From positions 1 to 27,153 of the IMG/VR virus record IMGVR_UViG_3300036401_000008: a stretch of DNA of 27,153 nucleotides; one strand, 5' to 3'. Positions 1 to 6,040 of this stretch are shown in pieces. Under the pieces are notes generated by a model. That model had not been told where the DNA came from, made no database searches, and saw only the letters and a program-made list of their open reading frames with translations. How positions within the stretch are numbered: the stretch's first letter is position 1; each line of letters starts with the position of its first letter. The stretch comes from a virus. A program made the translations under genes and the position numbers.

Positions 1-524
1 CCGTTCTTGAAGACGAGAAATGTATTGCCGTTGCGAACGACTGCAAAATGGTTCCACACATTGTACTGAAGCGCGCCGCAATTAACGCCGCTGGCAATGT
101 CCCATGTACTGTTGTTGCTCGACATGTAAACGAGCCAGTTGCCAGCACTTGAATAGCCAAGAAGGAACGCCTGTGGATTGGTGTCGGCACTTCGCCTCAC
201 AAAACAAGATTGATCGGAGGCGGCAGTCCTGTACTCCCACCAATCGATTGTAAAATTGCCGCTACCAAAATCAAAGTCGGTGCTATTCGGCATGAACAGA
301 TAGCTGCCGCCCGGCAGATACATCGAGCCAGCGCCAACCTTGCTGGTGGCACTGATCTGCGTCGTGCCGTATGGAGTGCCAACACGCCGCTGCGTCGCGC
401 CTATTCCCTTGTTGAGAAAGGTGCCGTCGTCAAACGACAGCAGCAGTGTGGTGTAGCCGTCGTTGCCGGTGGGACTGCCACCGGACGCGCTCATGCCAAG
501 CGAGGGATTGACCCCCGACAGCAT
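1..524 (-). CDS. LamG / concanavalin A-like fibre protein, 3' end outside window
   Basis: The reading frame is open from an ATG at 524 to the left edge (174 codons seen), so the C-terminus is missing. The ATG overlaps the stop of the preceding fibre gene as TAATG, which suggests translational coupling. After a Gly/Ser-rich start, residues around 60-174 look like a LamG / concanavalin A-like jelly roll: a PGGSYLFMPNSTDFDFGSGN stretch, then FTIDWWEY, then WNHFAVVRNGNTFLVFKNG. The pattern of small-residue strand, 'DFGSGNFTIDWW' and 'WNHFAVVRNG' is typical of LamG-like domains in phage fibre proteins, which usually bind glycans. As the last visible gene of the fibre module it probably encodes a receptor-binding or fibre-tip protein. 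The fold call is from pattern only and the specific ligand is unknown. Confidence 0.8.
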   Translation of the reverse strand, partial: MLSGVNPSLGMSASGGSPTGNDGYTTLLLSFDDGTFLNKGIGATQRRVGTPYGTTQISATSKVGAGSMYLPGGSYLFMPNSTDFDFGSGNFTIDWWEYRTAASDQSCFVRRSADTNPQAFLLGYSSAGNWLVYMSSNNSTWDIASGVNCGALQYNVWNHFAVVRNGNTFLVFKN

Positions 525-1168
525 TACCGGAAGTCCGGCTGGAACGAACAGAAGGCCAGATTGATACCGGCAAAATACGAATATGAGATGGCGTCCCTGG
601 CGCCGTTAGCCGACAGCGTTGGCTTGACGCCGCCGGGGAAGATCCACTGGTTGCCCCACGTCGTGATCGAGGCCCCGGCGGCGTTGGCGAAGAGATAGAT
701 CAGCCCCTTCTGCGATTTCACGTTGACCGGGTTTGCCAGGGTGCGGCCAGCCGCCGTGACCGACACGGAAAAGTCTATGCCGGTGGAAAAGTCGCAAGTG
801 ATCGTCCCGCTGGTATCCACGATCGTGACGGGACCAGCCGCGCTCCACAGCGTGCCGCTGGTGACCATCCTGGATTGCGGATTGTTGGACAGATACTCCG
901 CCAGCGTTGCTGCCGTGACAGCGGACGCTGCAGCTCTCGTCGTGTCGGTCGGATGGACGTGATCTTCTCTGGAGTACTTGATCGAGCTGCCGGGCAATGC
1001 CGGTGAGGCGTTGATGAGCGGCAGCGCCACTGAGGCATCGAGTGTGCCAGAGCTGCCGCCGTAGGTTGTCCACTTCTCGCCATCCCAGGTGTAGACCGGA
1101 AGCCCTGGAGTGGGCGTGGCCGGAAACTTTTGGCCTACGACAGGAGCGGCTGGAAAATCAAAGGCCAT
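524..1168 (-). CDS. Tail fibre protein sharing an N-terminal module with the collagen-like fibre
   Basis: A 214-residue protein. Residues 1-38 (MAFDFPAAP...[13 protein letters not shown]) closely match the N-terminus of the collagen-like fibre at 3272-4795, so the two are probably attached to the virion or to each other in the same way. Residues 65-73 carry the fibre motif YSREDHVHP, which occurs twice in the collagen-like protein and contains an HxH that could bind metal. The C-terminal part, about residues 100-214, is Gly/Thr/Ser-rich and beta-like (SGTITCDFSTG, GLIYLFANAAG, WGNQWIFPGG), as in fibre head domains. A GAGGTG ribosome binding site lies just before the ATG. I infer a short fibre or fibre-associated adhesin; the shaft-like repeat seen in its larger relative is missing. 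Confidence 0.85.
   Translation of the reverse strand: MAFDFPAAPVVGQKFPATPTPGLPVYTWDGEKWTTYGGSSGTLDASVALPLINASPALPGSSIKYSREDHVHPTDTTRAAASAVTAATLAEYLSNNPQSRMVTSGTLWSAAGPVTIVDTSGTITCDFSTGIDFSVSVTAAGRTLANPVNVKSQKGLIYLFANAAGASITTWGNQWIFPGGVKPTLSANGARDAISYSYFAGINLAFCSFQPDFR
1055..1168 (-). repeat. N-terminal fibre attachment module, copy 2
   Basis: This is the second copy of the 38-residue module, in the short fibre gene. DNA similarity to 4682-4795 is visible over most of its length, strongest at the two ends. Confidence 0.85.
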
Positions 1169-1171
1169 AGC

Positions 1172-1474
1172 TCACCTCAACAGTCTGCTGCGTTGGACGT
1201 TGGCTGCCGCCGTTATCTGAGTGGCGGCGGATGTCATCTCGTTTCGGAAGCTTTCGATGGCGGCGCCATTGCCCCTGGTAACTTGGGCATTCTCGACCAG
1301 CAGCAGCGGCAAGAAACTCACGGCGCAGCCCCAGTGGTCGATGTCCTTGGTCGATTGCGGATCTTTGCCGCGAAGCAACTGCCACCAGGGACACTTGTGG
1401 CAGACCTCGCTCATGTCCTTCCGGTGCAGCGGGCAGACCAGACCGGGTTCAGCGTGCGGGATCTGCGCCATCAT
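1172..1474 (-). CDS. Small conserved phage protein with a cysteine cluster
   Basis: A 100-residue protein. Four cysteines (C14, C25, C28, C50) and H17 lie in the first half (CPLHRKDMSEVCHKCPWW, then HWGC), suggesting a bound metal ion or cluster. A hydrophobic stretch FLPLLLVENAQ (about 54-64) and an amphipathic helix (GAAIESFRNEM) follow. Proteins of this look are, from memory, common near fibre genes of podoviruses but lack a defined function. The start is ambiguous between tandem ATGs at 1474 and 1471; both overlap the stop of the upstream gene and an AGGA sequence lies just upstream. It could be a fibre assembly factor, or be coupled to the nearby Fe-dependent enzymes; neither is shown by the sequence. 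Confidence 0.8.
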   Translation of the reverse strand: MMAQIPHAEPGLVCPLHRKDMSEVCHKCPWWQLLRGKDPQSTKDIDHWGCAVSFLPLLLVENAQVTRGNGAAIESFRNEMTSAATQITAAANVQRSRLLR

Positions 1475-1797
1475 TGTTTTCCTAGTGCCGGTGGCGCCCT
1501 GCGGCGCGGGTCTAGTGGATGGTACGGGTCATCCGGCCTCTCCTCCGGTGGAGGGGGAGCCGCCGCTTCCCAGGCATCGAGCAGCCACTGGTATGGCGCA
1601 AAGCTGTCGATCTCGATGTTGGGTTCTCGGAGGTTGTCATAGGGATCCTCATCGACAAACTCGATGACGCCCTTGTGCTTCTCCTCGCTCCACTGGATGG
1701 CGTGGATGGTGTGGTCAACCTCGGTGCAGTCAACGCTGCGGCCTACGCCGTCAACGAACACCATGTTGTCAGACGGGATTACTGTTGCCGTTTTCAT
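1471..1797 (-). CDS. Small conserved phage protein of the fibre module, possible assembly factor
   Basis: A 108-residue protein starting at an ATG that overlaps the 3' end of the cupin gene by 29 bases. The N-terminal half has the pattern MVFVDGVGRSVDCTEVDHTI, then HAIQWSE, then IEFVDEDPY, and later PYQWLLDAWEAA. This arrangement (a short 'VDG.G..VDC' segment, 'HAIQW', and a terminal 'PY...LDAWE' helix) recurs in small proteins encoded near phage fibre genes, where a role in fibre assembly is suspected. The C-terminal 30 residues are Pro/Arg-rich and probably disordered. I do not know a proven function. Confidence 0.8.
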   Translation of the reverse strand: MKTATVIPSDNMVFVDGVGRSVDCTEVDHTIHAIQWSEEKHKGVIEFVDEDPYDNLREPNIEIDSFAPYQWLLDAWEAAAPPPPEERPDDPYHPLDPRRRAPPALGKQ

Positions 1798-2107
1798 GCT
1801 CCGGTTCCTTGGCTAGCTTCTTGGTGATGTGTACCGTTCGCGCATTGTCTTCGAGGCCTATGATCTCGTGCGGAAAGCCAGCGAAAGTATCAAGCACGGT
1901 GCCGCTCTCGTGTATGCCGTTCTCCACGGCGCCGTTCTCCATTATGATCCTGATCAGTACGCGCCCTCTGGCAACGATGATGATATGAGACGTTGCATCA
2001 TCGTGATTGTGCATCGGCAAGCAGTCACCCGCCTTTTGATAGTCGTACATCAGCAACTGTAGGTCGCCTATCTTGGCTCCGTTGATGACCGGCATGCCCA
2101 TACTCAT
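1769..2107 (-). CDS. Small cupin-domain protein
   Basis: A 112-residue single-domain cupin. Motif 1 is at residues 33-50 (HNHDDATSH...ARG) and motif 2 at about 74-92 (TFAGFPHEIIGLEDNAR). Candidate metal ligands are H33, H35 and H80. The glutamate usual in motif 1 is absent and H41 may replace it. The ATG at 2107 is preferred over the in-frame GTG at 2134 because it overlaps the oxygenase stop as TAATG and has GGAG about 8 nt upstream. Coupling directly behind a 2OG-Fe(II) oxygenase suggests the two work together, for example in modifying a fibre protein. Small cupins also occur in phages without such a partner, so a separate role, sugar-related or structural, remains possible. Confidence 0.85.
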   Translation of the reverse strand: MSMGMPVINGAKIGDLQLLMYDYQKAGDCLPMHNHDDATSHIIIVARGRVLIRIIMENGAVENGIHESGTVLDTFAGFPHEIIGLEDNARTVHITKKLAKEPEHENGNSNPV

Positions 2108-2676
2108 TAGCGCAACTCCGGTCCCGCCACCCACATAACGAGTGATCGCCGCACACCTTTCGTCACCGGCCTCACCTCGTGAACGATCTCAGAGCGAAAG
2201 AACGTCGCCATGCCCCGCATACGCGGCATGGTAACTGGTGTGAGGTTGTGCGGGTACAGCCACAACTCGCCGCCCTCGTAGTCTTCAGGTTTCGACAACT
2301 GCAGGCTCATGCTCAGCTTGCGGTGATGATCGGTGTACTTGCCGTATGTACAGTCTGCATGAGAGCAGTAGCGGCCACCGTCGTATTCGGTCAGTTGTAG
2401 GTTTTCGATGGTCGTTAACTCCAGGTGGAAGTGCTTGTTGACTTGGTAGACCGCATCATCGAGAGCGGTGTAGAGCCACTCAATCTCAGGCTTAGGCATC
2501 AACCAATCGATTGTGCTGTCCCTCTGCTCAGGATTAACCTTGCCAGCGTCAACCTTGCCAGCGTGTTTATTGTCGCTCCACAGCGCATCAATCTTGTCCA
2601 ACTCCTCCGCAGCGAACACTTCAGACGAAGCAACCCACGCTTGGCGCGGATACGTTTGTAGCTTCCACATAGACAT
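2107..2676 (-). CDS. 2OG-Fe(II) oxygenase, prolyl 4-hydroxylase-like
   Basis: A 189-residue protein with the full signature of the prolyl 4-hydroxylase branch of 2-oxoglutarate/Fe(II) dioxygenases: iron ligands H106-x-D108 (YCSHADCTYG) and H166 (IVHEVRPV), and the 2OG-binding arginine R176 in KGVRRSLVMWV. Supporting blocks are LSMSLQLS (121-128) and YEGGELWLYP (133-142). Such enzymes hydroxylate proline or other side chains, using O2 and 2-oxoglutarate and releasing succinate and CO2. It has no signal peptide, so it would act in the host cytoplasm during infection. It directly follows two collagen-like genes, which are the obvious candidate substrates. The ribosome binding site is weak, so translation probably depends on coupling to the preceding gene, whose stop is 2 nt away. 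A five-residue tandem duplication (AGKVDAGKV) lies at residues 39-47. Confidence 0.9.
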   Translation of the reverse strand: MSMWKLQTYPRQAWVASSEVFAAEELDKIDALWSDNKHAGKVDAGKVNPEQRDSTIDWLMPKPEIEWLYTALDDAVYQVNKHFHLELTTIENLQLTEYDGGRYCSHADCTYGKYTDHHRKLSMSLQLSKPEDYEGGELWLYPHNLTPVTMPRMRGMATFFRSEIVHEVRPVTKGVRRSLVMWVAGPELR

Positions 2677-2678
2677 GT

Positions 2679-3272
2679 TCAGCTTGTCGTCACTTGCACG
2701 TAGCCAGGACTACCGGCACTTCCAGGACTACCCCAACCGCCAGTGCCACCAGGACTGCCTGGATTGCCATTCTGAATTGGCACACCAGGGCTTGTATGCC
2801 AGTAACCAGGGGCACCTGCTGCACCGGCAGCACCATACATGCCAGCAGCTCCAGCAGTGCCAGCAGCGCCTACAACAACGCTGACACCTGTGCGTGGTTG
2901 AAGCGTGCTGCTGCTGCGTTGATACGTTGCGGTACCGGCAGCTTGGAATGATGATGCACCACCAGGACCACCAGCACCGCCTGGGCCACCAGCACCTCCT
3001 GCACCGCCACATCCGGGAGGAACATAGTATGCCGCCATACCCGGCCAGTACTGACAATTAGCGGGCGTCCACACGCCAACTCCGCAAGAGCAGTTGTAAA
3101 ATATAGGATAGCTACCGGGTGTCCCGGGTGACCCGGGTGATCCTGGTGTTCCAGATGATCCTGGTGTGCCGTTCACAACATTGGCGGCGACGGCACGATA
3201 ATTATTCGGCACGATAAATGACGCAGGGCCATTGATCATGCTTGTCCCAGTTATGATGGCGAAGCCTCTCAT
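2679..3272 (-). CDS. Gly-X-Y-rich collagen-like structural protein
   Basis: A 197-residue protein built from four short Gly-X-Y blocks at about residues 35-55, 89-106, 135-158 and 169-192, separated by non-repetitive segments. Within the blocks I count twelve prolines, all at Y (GTP, GSP, GGP, GAP, GNP) and none at X. Four cysteines (C61, C63, C73, C88) sit in the segment between blocks 1 and 2, ending next to block 2. The N-terminus ([19 protein letters not shown]) is non-repetitive. The gene overlaps the collagen-like fibre gene as TGATG and is followed 2 nt later by the prolyl-hydroxylase-like gene. It could be a collagen-like triple helix or, because the blocks are very Gly-rich, a polyglycine-II sandwich like the tips of T-even gp38 adhesins. 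A fibre-tip role is inferred. Confidence 0.8.
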   Translation of the reverse strand: MRGFAIITGTSMINGPASFIVPNNYRAVAANVVNGTPGSSGTPGSPGSPGTPGSYPIFYNCSCGVGVWTPANCQYWPGMAAYYVPPGCGGAGGAGGPGGAGGPGGASSFQAAGTATYQRSSSTLQPRTGVSVVVGAAGTAGAAGMYGAAGAAGAPGYWHTSPGVPIQNGNPGSPGGTGGWGSPGSAGSPGYVQVTTS

Positions 3273-4795
3273 CAGCCCAGGCTCGCGTTGACCGCCACAA
3301 GTTGCAGCAGTGTGTGGGTTGCATCAAAGACAGAATAGCTCATCACGCTCCACTTGTTGGCGATGGTGCCGATAGTGAACGCCGTATCACCGTCGCAGCA
3401 GTAGCCGTTCGATGTCAGACCGCTGAGCGTGCGGCTGCCGGTGGCGTCCTGTTTGATGGCGATCAGCCCATCGGTGCCGACAACCGGCGTCTGCAAATAG
3501 CCAAGGGTGCGATTGCCGCCCATTGAGTTAAGCCTGAAGTTGCGGCCAATTCCCCCACTTGAACCGCCCGGCACAACAATGGTGGCGGCGTCCGTCAGCA
3601 ATACCCATGAGGTGTCGGGCGGAGGCGGCACGTTGGCGGCAACCTTGGCGTCCACATACTGCTTGGTTGCGGCGTGAAGAAGCGCCGTGGGATCTGCACC
3701 CAGCGTTAAAAAACCGGACATGGTATCGCCGGTCTTGCTCACGAAATTGTTGATGTCGGGCTGCGGGCAGGCGACAATCCACTGGCCGGGCGGGCCGGAC
3801 GGGTCAATGTAAAACACATAAAGCAGCCCGCTATCACTCTCCCACCAAAGCGTGCCGGGCAGCGGATTGGCCGGGGCAACGTCCATGATGACAATGCCGG
3901 AACCACCCGTGGTTTTGTCATCGACATATTTTTTGGTGGCGCTGTGCAAATCTATTGTTGGTGCGCCGGACAGCGTCAGCAGGCCGGTCATGACGCCACC
4001 GGACTTGGCGACCAGCGAGGTGTCGCTGGGGTGAACGTGGTCTTCCCGCGAATAGGCTGTCGCGGCGCCCGGCGCAGCCACTCCGTTCATCACCGGGTTG
4101 ACGGTGCTGGGCGCCAGACCAAGGTTGGCGCGGGCAGTGGCGTAATTTGTCAAACCGGCAAGGTTCTCCGACTTGAGCATGTCACCGGAGCCGGAACCGG
4201 CTGGTCCGGTTGCTCCGGTGGGTCCGGTAGGTCCAGGGCTGCCCTGTGGCCCGGGGGGTCCGGTCAATCCAAGGGGTCCGGTCTGCCCAGGCACCCCCTG
4301 GTCACCCGGGTCACCCTTGTCCCCCTTGTCGCCCTTGACGCCCTGCGCCCCAGTCGATCCAGAGGGGCCAGCAGCGCCGGTCGAGCCGGATGCCCCGACT
4401 GGCCCCTGGGGTCCAGGCGGTCCTGGAGGCCCAACGGCGCCAGCAGGCCCAGGCCCGCCAGACATATCAACGTATCGCTTGGTGGCCGCCTGCAAATCCA
4501 ATGATGGATCGCTAGCCAATTCCAGCACGCCGGTCATGACGCCGCCAGACAGGGCCAGCCGTGACGTGTCGCTGGGGTGGATATGATCCTCTCTGGAGAA
4601 CTGAAACGAGATGCCCGGCAGGCCCGGCGTTTGATCCATTAGCGGGATAAGCAAACCGGCGGCGCCGGGCGCCGCCACGATGCCGCCATAAGTCGTCCAC
4701 TTCTCGCCGTCCCAGGTGTACTGGGGCACACCGGATATTCCCGGCGAGGGATACCTGTCTCCGATTGCTGGCGATGCCGGAAAATCGAAGGCCAT
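3272..4795 (-). CDS. Collagen-like tail fibre protein
   Basis: A 507-residue modular fibre. Order: N-terminal module (1-38) shared with the fibre at 524-1168; [12 protein letters not shown] motif (67-78); fibre repeat SGGVMTG...RYVD (83-110); 29 uninterrupted Gly-X-Y triplets (116-202) including [15 protein letters not shown]; a second [12 protein letters not shown] (249-260); two more fibre repeats (265-292, 355-382) flanking a [13 protein letters not shown] module (315-327) also found in the 410-residue fibre; then a beta-rich C-terminal head (395-507). Collagen-like shafts form trimeric stalks in several phages, and the KGD triplets resemble the charge pairs that stabilise bacterial collagens. 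It probably forms a trimeric fibre with a receptor-binding head. It has six Y-position prolines and precedes a prolyl-hydroxylase-like gene. Confidence 0.93.
   Translation of the reverse strand: MAFDFPASPAIGDRYPSPGISGVPQYTWDGEKWTTYGGIVAAPGAAGLLIPLMDQTPGLPGISFQFSREDHIHPSDTSRLALSGGVMTGVLELASDPSLDLQAATKRYVDMSGGPGPAGAVGPPGPPGPQGPVGASGSTGAAGPSGSTGAQGVKGDKGDKGDPGDQGVPGQTGPLGLTGPPGPQGSPGPTGPTGATGPAGSGSGDMLKSENLAGLTNYATARANLGLAPSTVNPVMNGVAAPGAATAYSREDHVHPSDTSLVAKSGGVMTGLLTLSGAPTIDLHSATKKYVDDKTTGGSGIVIMDVAPANPLPGTLWWESDSGLLYVFYIDPSGPPGQWIVACPQPDINNFVSKTGDTMSGFLTLGADPTALLHAATKQYVDAKVAANVPPPPDTSWVLLTDAATIVVPGGSSGGIGRNFRLNSMGGNRTLGYLQTPVVGTDGLIAIKQDATGSRTLSGLTSNGYCCDGDTAFTIGTIANKWSVMSYSVFDATHTLLQLVAVNASLG
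3650..3733 (-). repeat. Fibre repeat module, copy 5
   Basis: It encodes TGDTMSG...KQYVD (residues 355-382) of the collagen-like fibre. The unit is (T/S)G(D/G)xMTGxLxLxxxPTxxLxAATKxYVD. Confidence 0.85.
3920..4003 (-). repeat. Fibre repeat module, copy 4
   Basis: It encodes SGGVMTG...KKYVD (residues 265-292) of the collagen-like fibre, directly after a [12 protein letters not shown] motif. Confidence 0.85.
4190..4450 (-). repeat. Collagen-like Gly-X-Y tract, 29 triplets
   Basis: This segment encodes residues 116-202 of the fibre as unbroken Gly-X-Y triplets. Proline is at X in twelve triplets and at Y in six (GPP three times, GDP, GVP, GSP). The DNA shows the corresponding 9-base quasi-repeats rich in GGTCC/GGCCC. 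Such tracts can change length by slippage in multiples of 9 bases without breaking the frame. Confidence 0.95.
4466..4549 (-). repeat. Fibre repeat module, copy 3
   Basis: It encodes SGGVMTG...KRYVD (residues 83-110) of the collagen-like fibre, immediately before the collagen-like tract and after a [12 protein letters not shown] motif. Confidence 0.85.
4682..4795 (-). repeat. N-terminal fibre attachment module, copy 1
   Basis: It encodes residues 1-38 of the collagen-like fibre and is clearly paralogous to the first 38 codons of the fibre at 524-1168; the identical peptide [10 protein letters not shown] closes both. Conservation of only the N-terminus with diverged remainders is the usual sign of a shared virion-attachment domain. 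Confidence 0.85.
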
Positions 4796-4799
4796 CTGA

Positions 4800-6032
4800 T
4801 CAACTCTTCTTCGCGAGAATTAGATCAACGTACTGAACCTGGAGCGCGACTGAGTGAGCGTGCGGCTGACCGCCAGCGCCCCCAGCAACGCCAGAGGTGA
4901 GCGCCGGGCAGTCAATGGTGTAGAGCGCGGTAGAGTACACAAAGTATCCCCAGATGCCGCCAGGGTTGTTCTCCTCGAACACGCCATACGGAATGGTATG
5001 CTTGTGTTCGGCCATCTGCGACGAGGCCAGTGTGGCGCCGCTCGTTGCGTTCTGACTGAACACAGACGAGAACGGCGTGGCGCCGCCAGCGCCACCACCC
5101 GCAGTGCTGACGATGCGAAGCGCCTTGTCGTGATGCGTGGTGACCTGGACCCATCCGGTTGGCGCTGCCGCCTGATAGAACGGCAGCGTGGTGTCGGTCG
5201 GAAACGGCGGCGGGACGACGATGGAGGCGATAGCAGCGGCAATGTGATCGTCTACATATTTCTTGCTGACTGCCTCGTCATCGAACGTCGGCGGTTCATG
5301 CACATGCAGCGGTCCGGTCATGCTGTCGCCGCTGCGCAGCACCAGCGTGCTGATGTCGGGCTGTGGACAGGCGATAACCCACTGCGGCGGACCGTTCAGA
5401 TCATTGTATCGGACATAAAGTAGTCCGGAGTCTGTATCCCACCAAAGCGTGTTATCGCGTGCTGCCGCAGGCGCCCCGTCTGATGTCTGCAATATTGTAT
5501 CGGCGTATTGCTTGGGCACAGCTTGCAGCGTGCCGGTCGGATCACCGGACAGCGTCAGCAGGCCGGTCATGGTGTCACCGGCCTTCAGAACGAACATCGA
5601 TGACTGATTGAGAACCCACGTCGTCCAGACGCCGCCAATCTTCATGCGGACATAGACGGGACCGTTTGGATCGGTCAGGTCGCGGGCCTCGATAATAATC
5701 GCGCCTGGAGATGCCCAGTAGGCGATGCCAGCAAAGGCGTGGTTGGCGACGGGTGCATTGGTGGCGAGGATGTCTGAATAGAACGAGCCAGCCATCCACG
5801 AATAGCTGTCGTAGTTGTCGATATGCTGGAGCATCTTCTCGGCGGATAGATTATTCAGGGCGCCGTCTGCGGTCGACGCACCCGTGCCACCAGCAACGAT
5901 AGGCCGTGGCGTGTTCAGATCCCGCTCAACGTCATGAACGAAAGAGTTGTACTTCTCGCTCTCAATCGTCGTGTCTGGAATGCCCTCGGTGCCGAGAGGT
6001 ATGTGATAAATGTTTGAGCCGTCGCGTGGCAT
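4800..6032 (-). CDS. Tail fibre with collar-type C-terminal domain
   Basis: A 410-residue fibre. The N-terminus ([17 protein letters not shown]) probably attaches to the tail; then come a GGTGAST motif (48-54), a beta-rich domain (about 75-148, [12 protein letters not shown]...[11 protein letters not shown]), two fibre repeats of the (S/A)GD(T/S)MTG...YVD type (151-178, 234-261), a [13 protein letters not shown] module (195-207), and a collar-like C-terminal domain (285-410: [14 protein letters not shown], then HKH 343-345, HAH 391-393, ending [11 protein letters not shown]). Two HxH motifs at the C-terminus resemble the metal-binding HxH of T4-type fibre tips. It is first in the fibre module, right after the ejection proteins, and is likely the tail-proximal fibre to which the collagen-like fibre docks. 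The start has AGGGGG upstream. Confidence 0.9.
   Translation of the reverse strand: MPRDGSNIYHIPLGTEGIPDTTIESEKYNSFVHDVERDLNTPRPIVAGGTGASTADGALNNLSAEKMLQHIDNYDSYSWMAGSFYSDILATNAPVANHAFAGIAYWASPGAIIIEARDLTDPNGPVYVRMKIGGVWTTWVLNQSSMFVLKAGDTMTGLLTLSGDPTGTLQAVPKQYADTILQTSDGAPAAARDNTLWWDTDSGLLYVRYNDLNGPPQWVIACPQPDISTLVLRSGDSMTGPLHVHEPPTFDDEAVSKKYVDDHIAAAIASIVVPPPFPTDTTLPFYQAAAPTGWVQVTTHHDKALRIVSTAGGGAGGATPFSSVFSQNATSGATLASSQMAEHKHTIPYGVFEENNPGGIWGYFVYSTALYTIDCPALTSGVAGGAGGQPHAHSVALQVQYVDLILAKKS
5250..5333 (-). repeat. Fibre repeat module, copy 2
   Basis: It encodes SGDSMTG...KKYVD (residues 234-261) of the collar-type fibre. Confidence 0.8.
5499..5582 (-). repeat. Fibre repeat module, copy 1
   Basis: It encodes AGDTMTG...KQYAD (residues 151-178) of the collar-type fibre; the same unit as the three copies in the collagen-like fibre. 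Confidence 0.85.
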
Positions 6033-6040
6033 GTCGCCCC

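Noticed and set aside
596-607. ARDAI in the short fibre as another copy of the RRDAI motif
   Set aside because: It is inside a predicted beta-rich fibre head and lacks the flanking helix and second Arg; likely chance.
2679-4795. CRISPR-like array in the repetitive collagen DNA
   Set aside because: The repeats are 9-base coding quasi-repeats without constant spacers.
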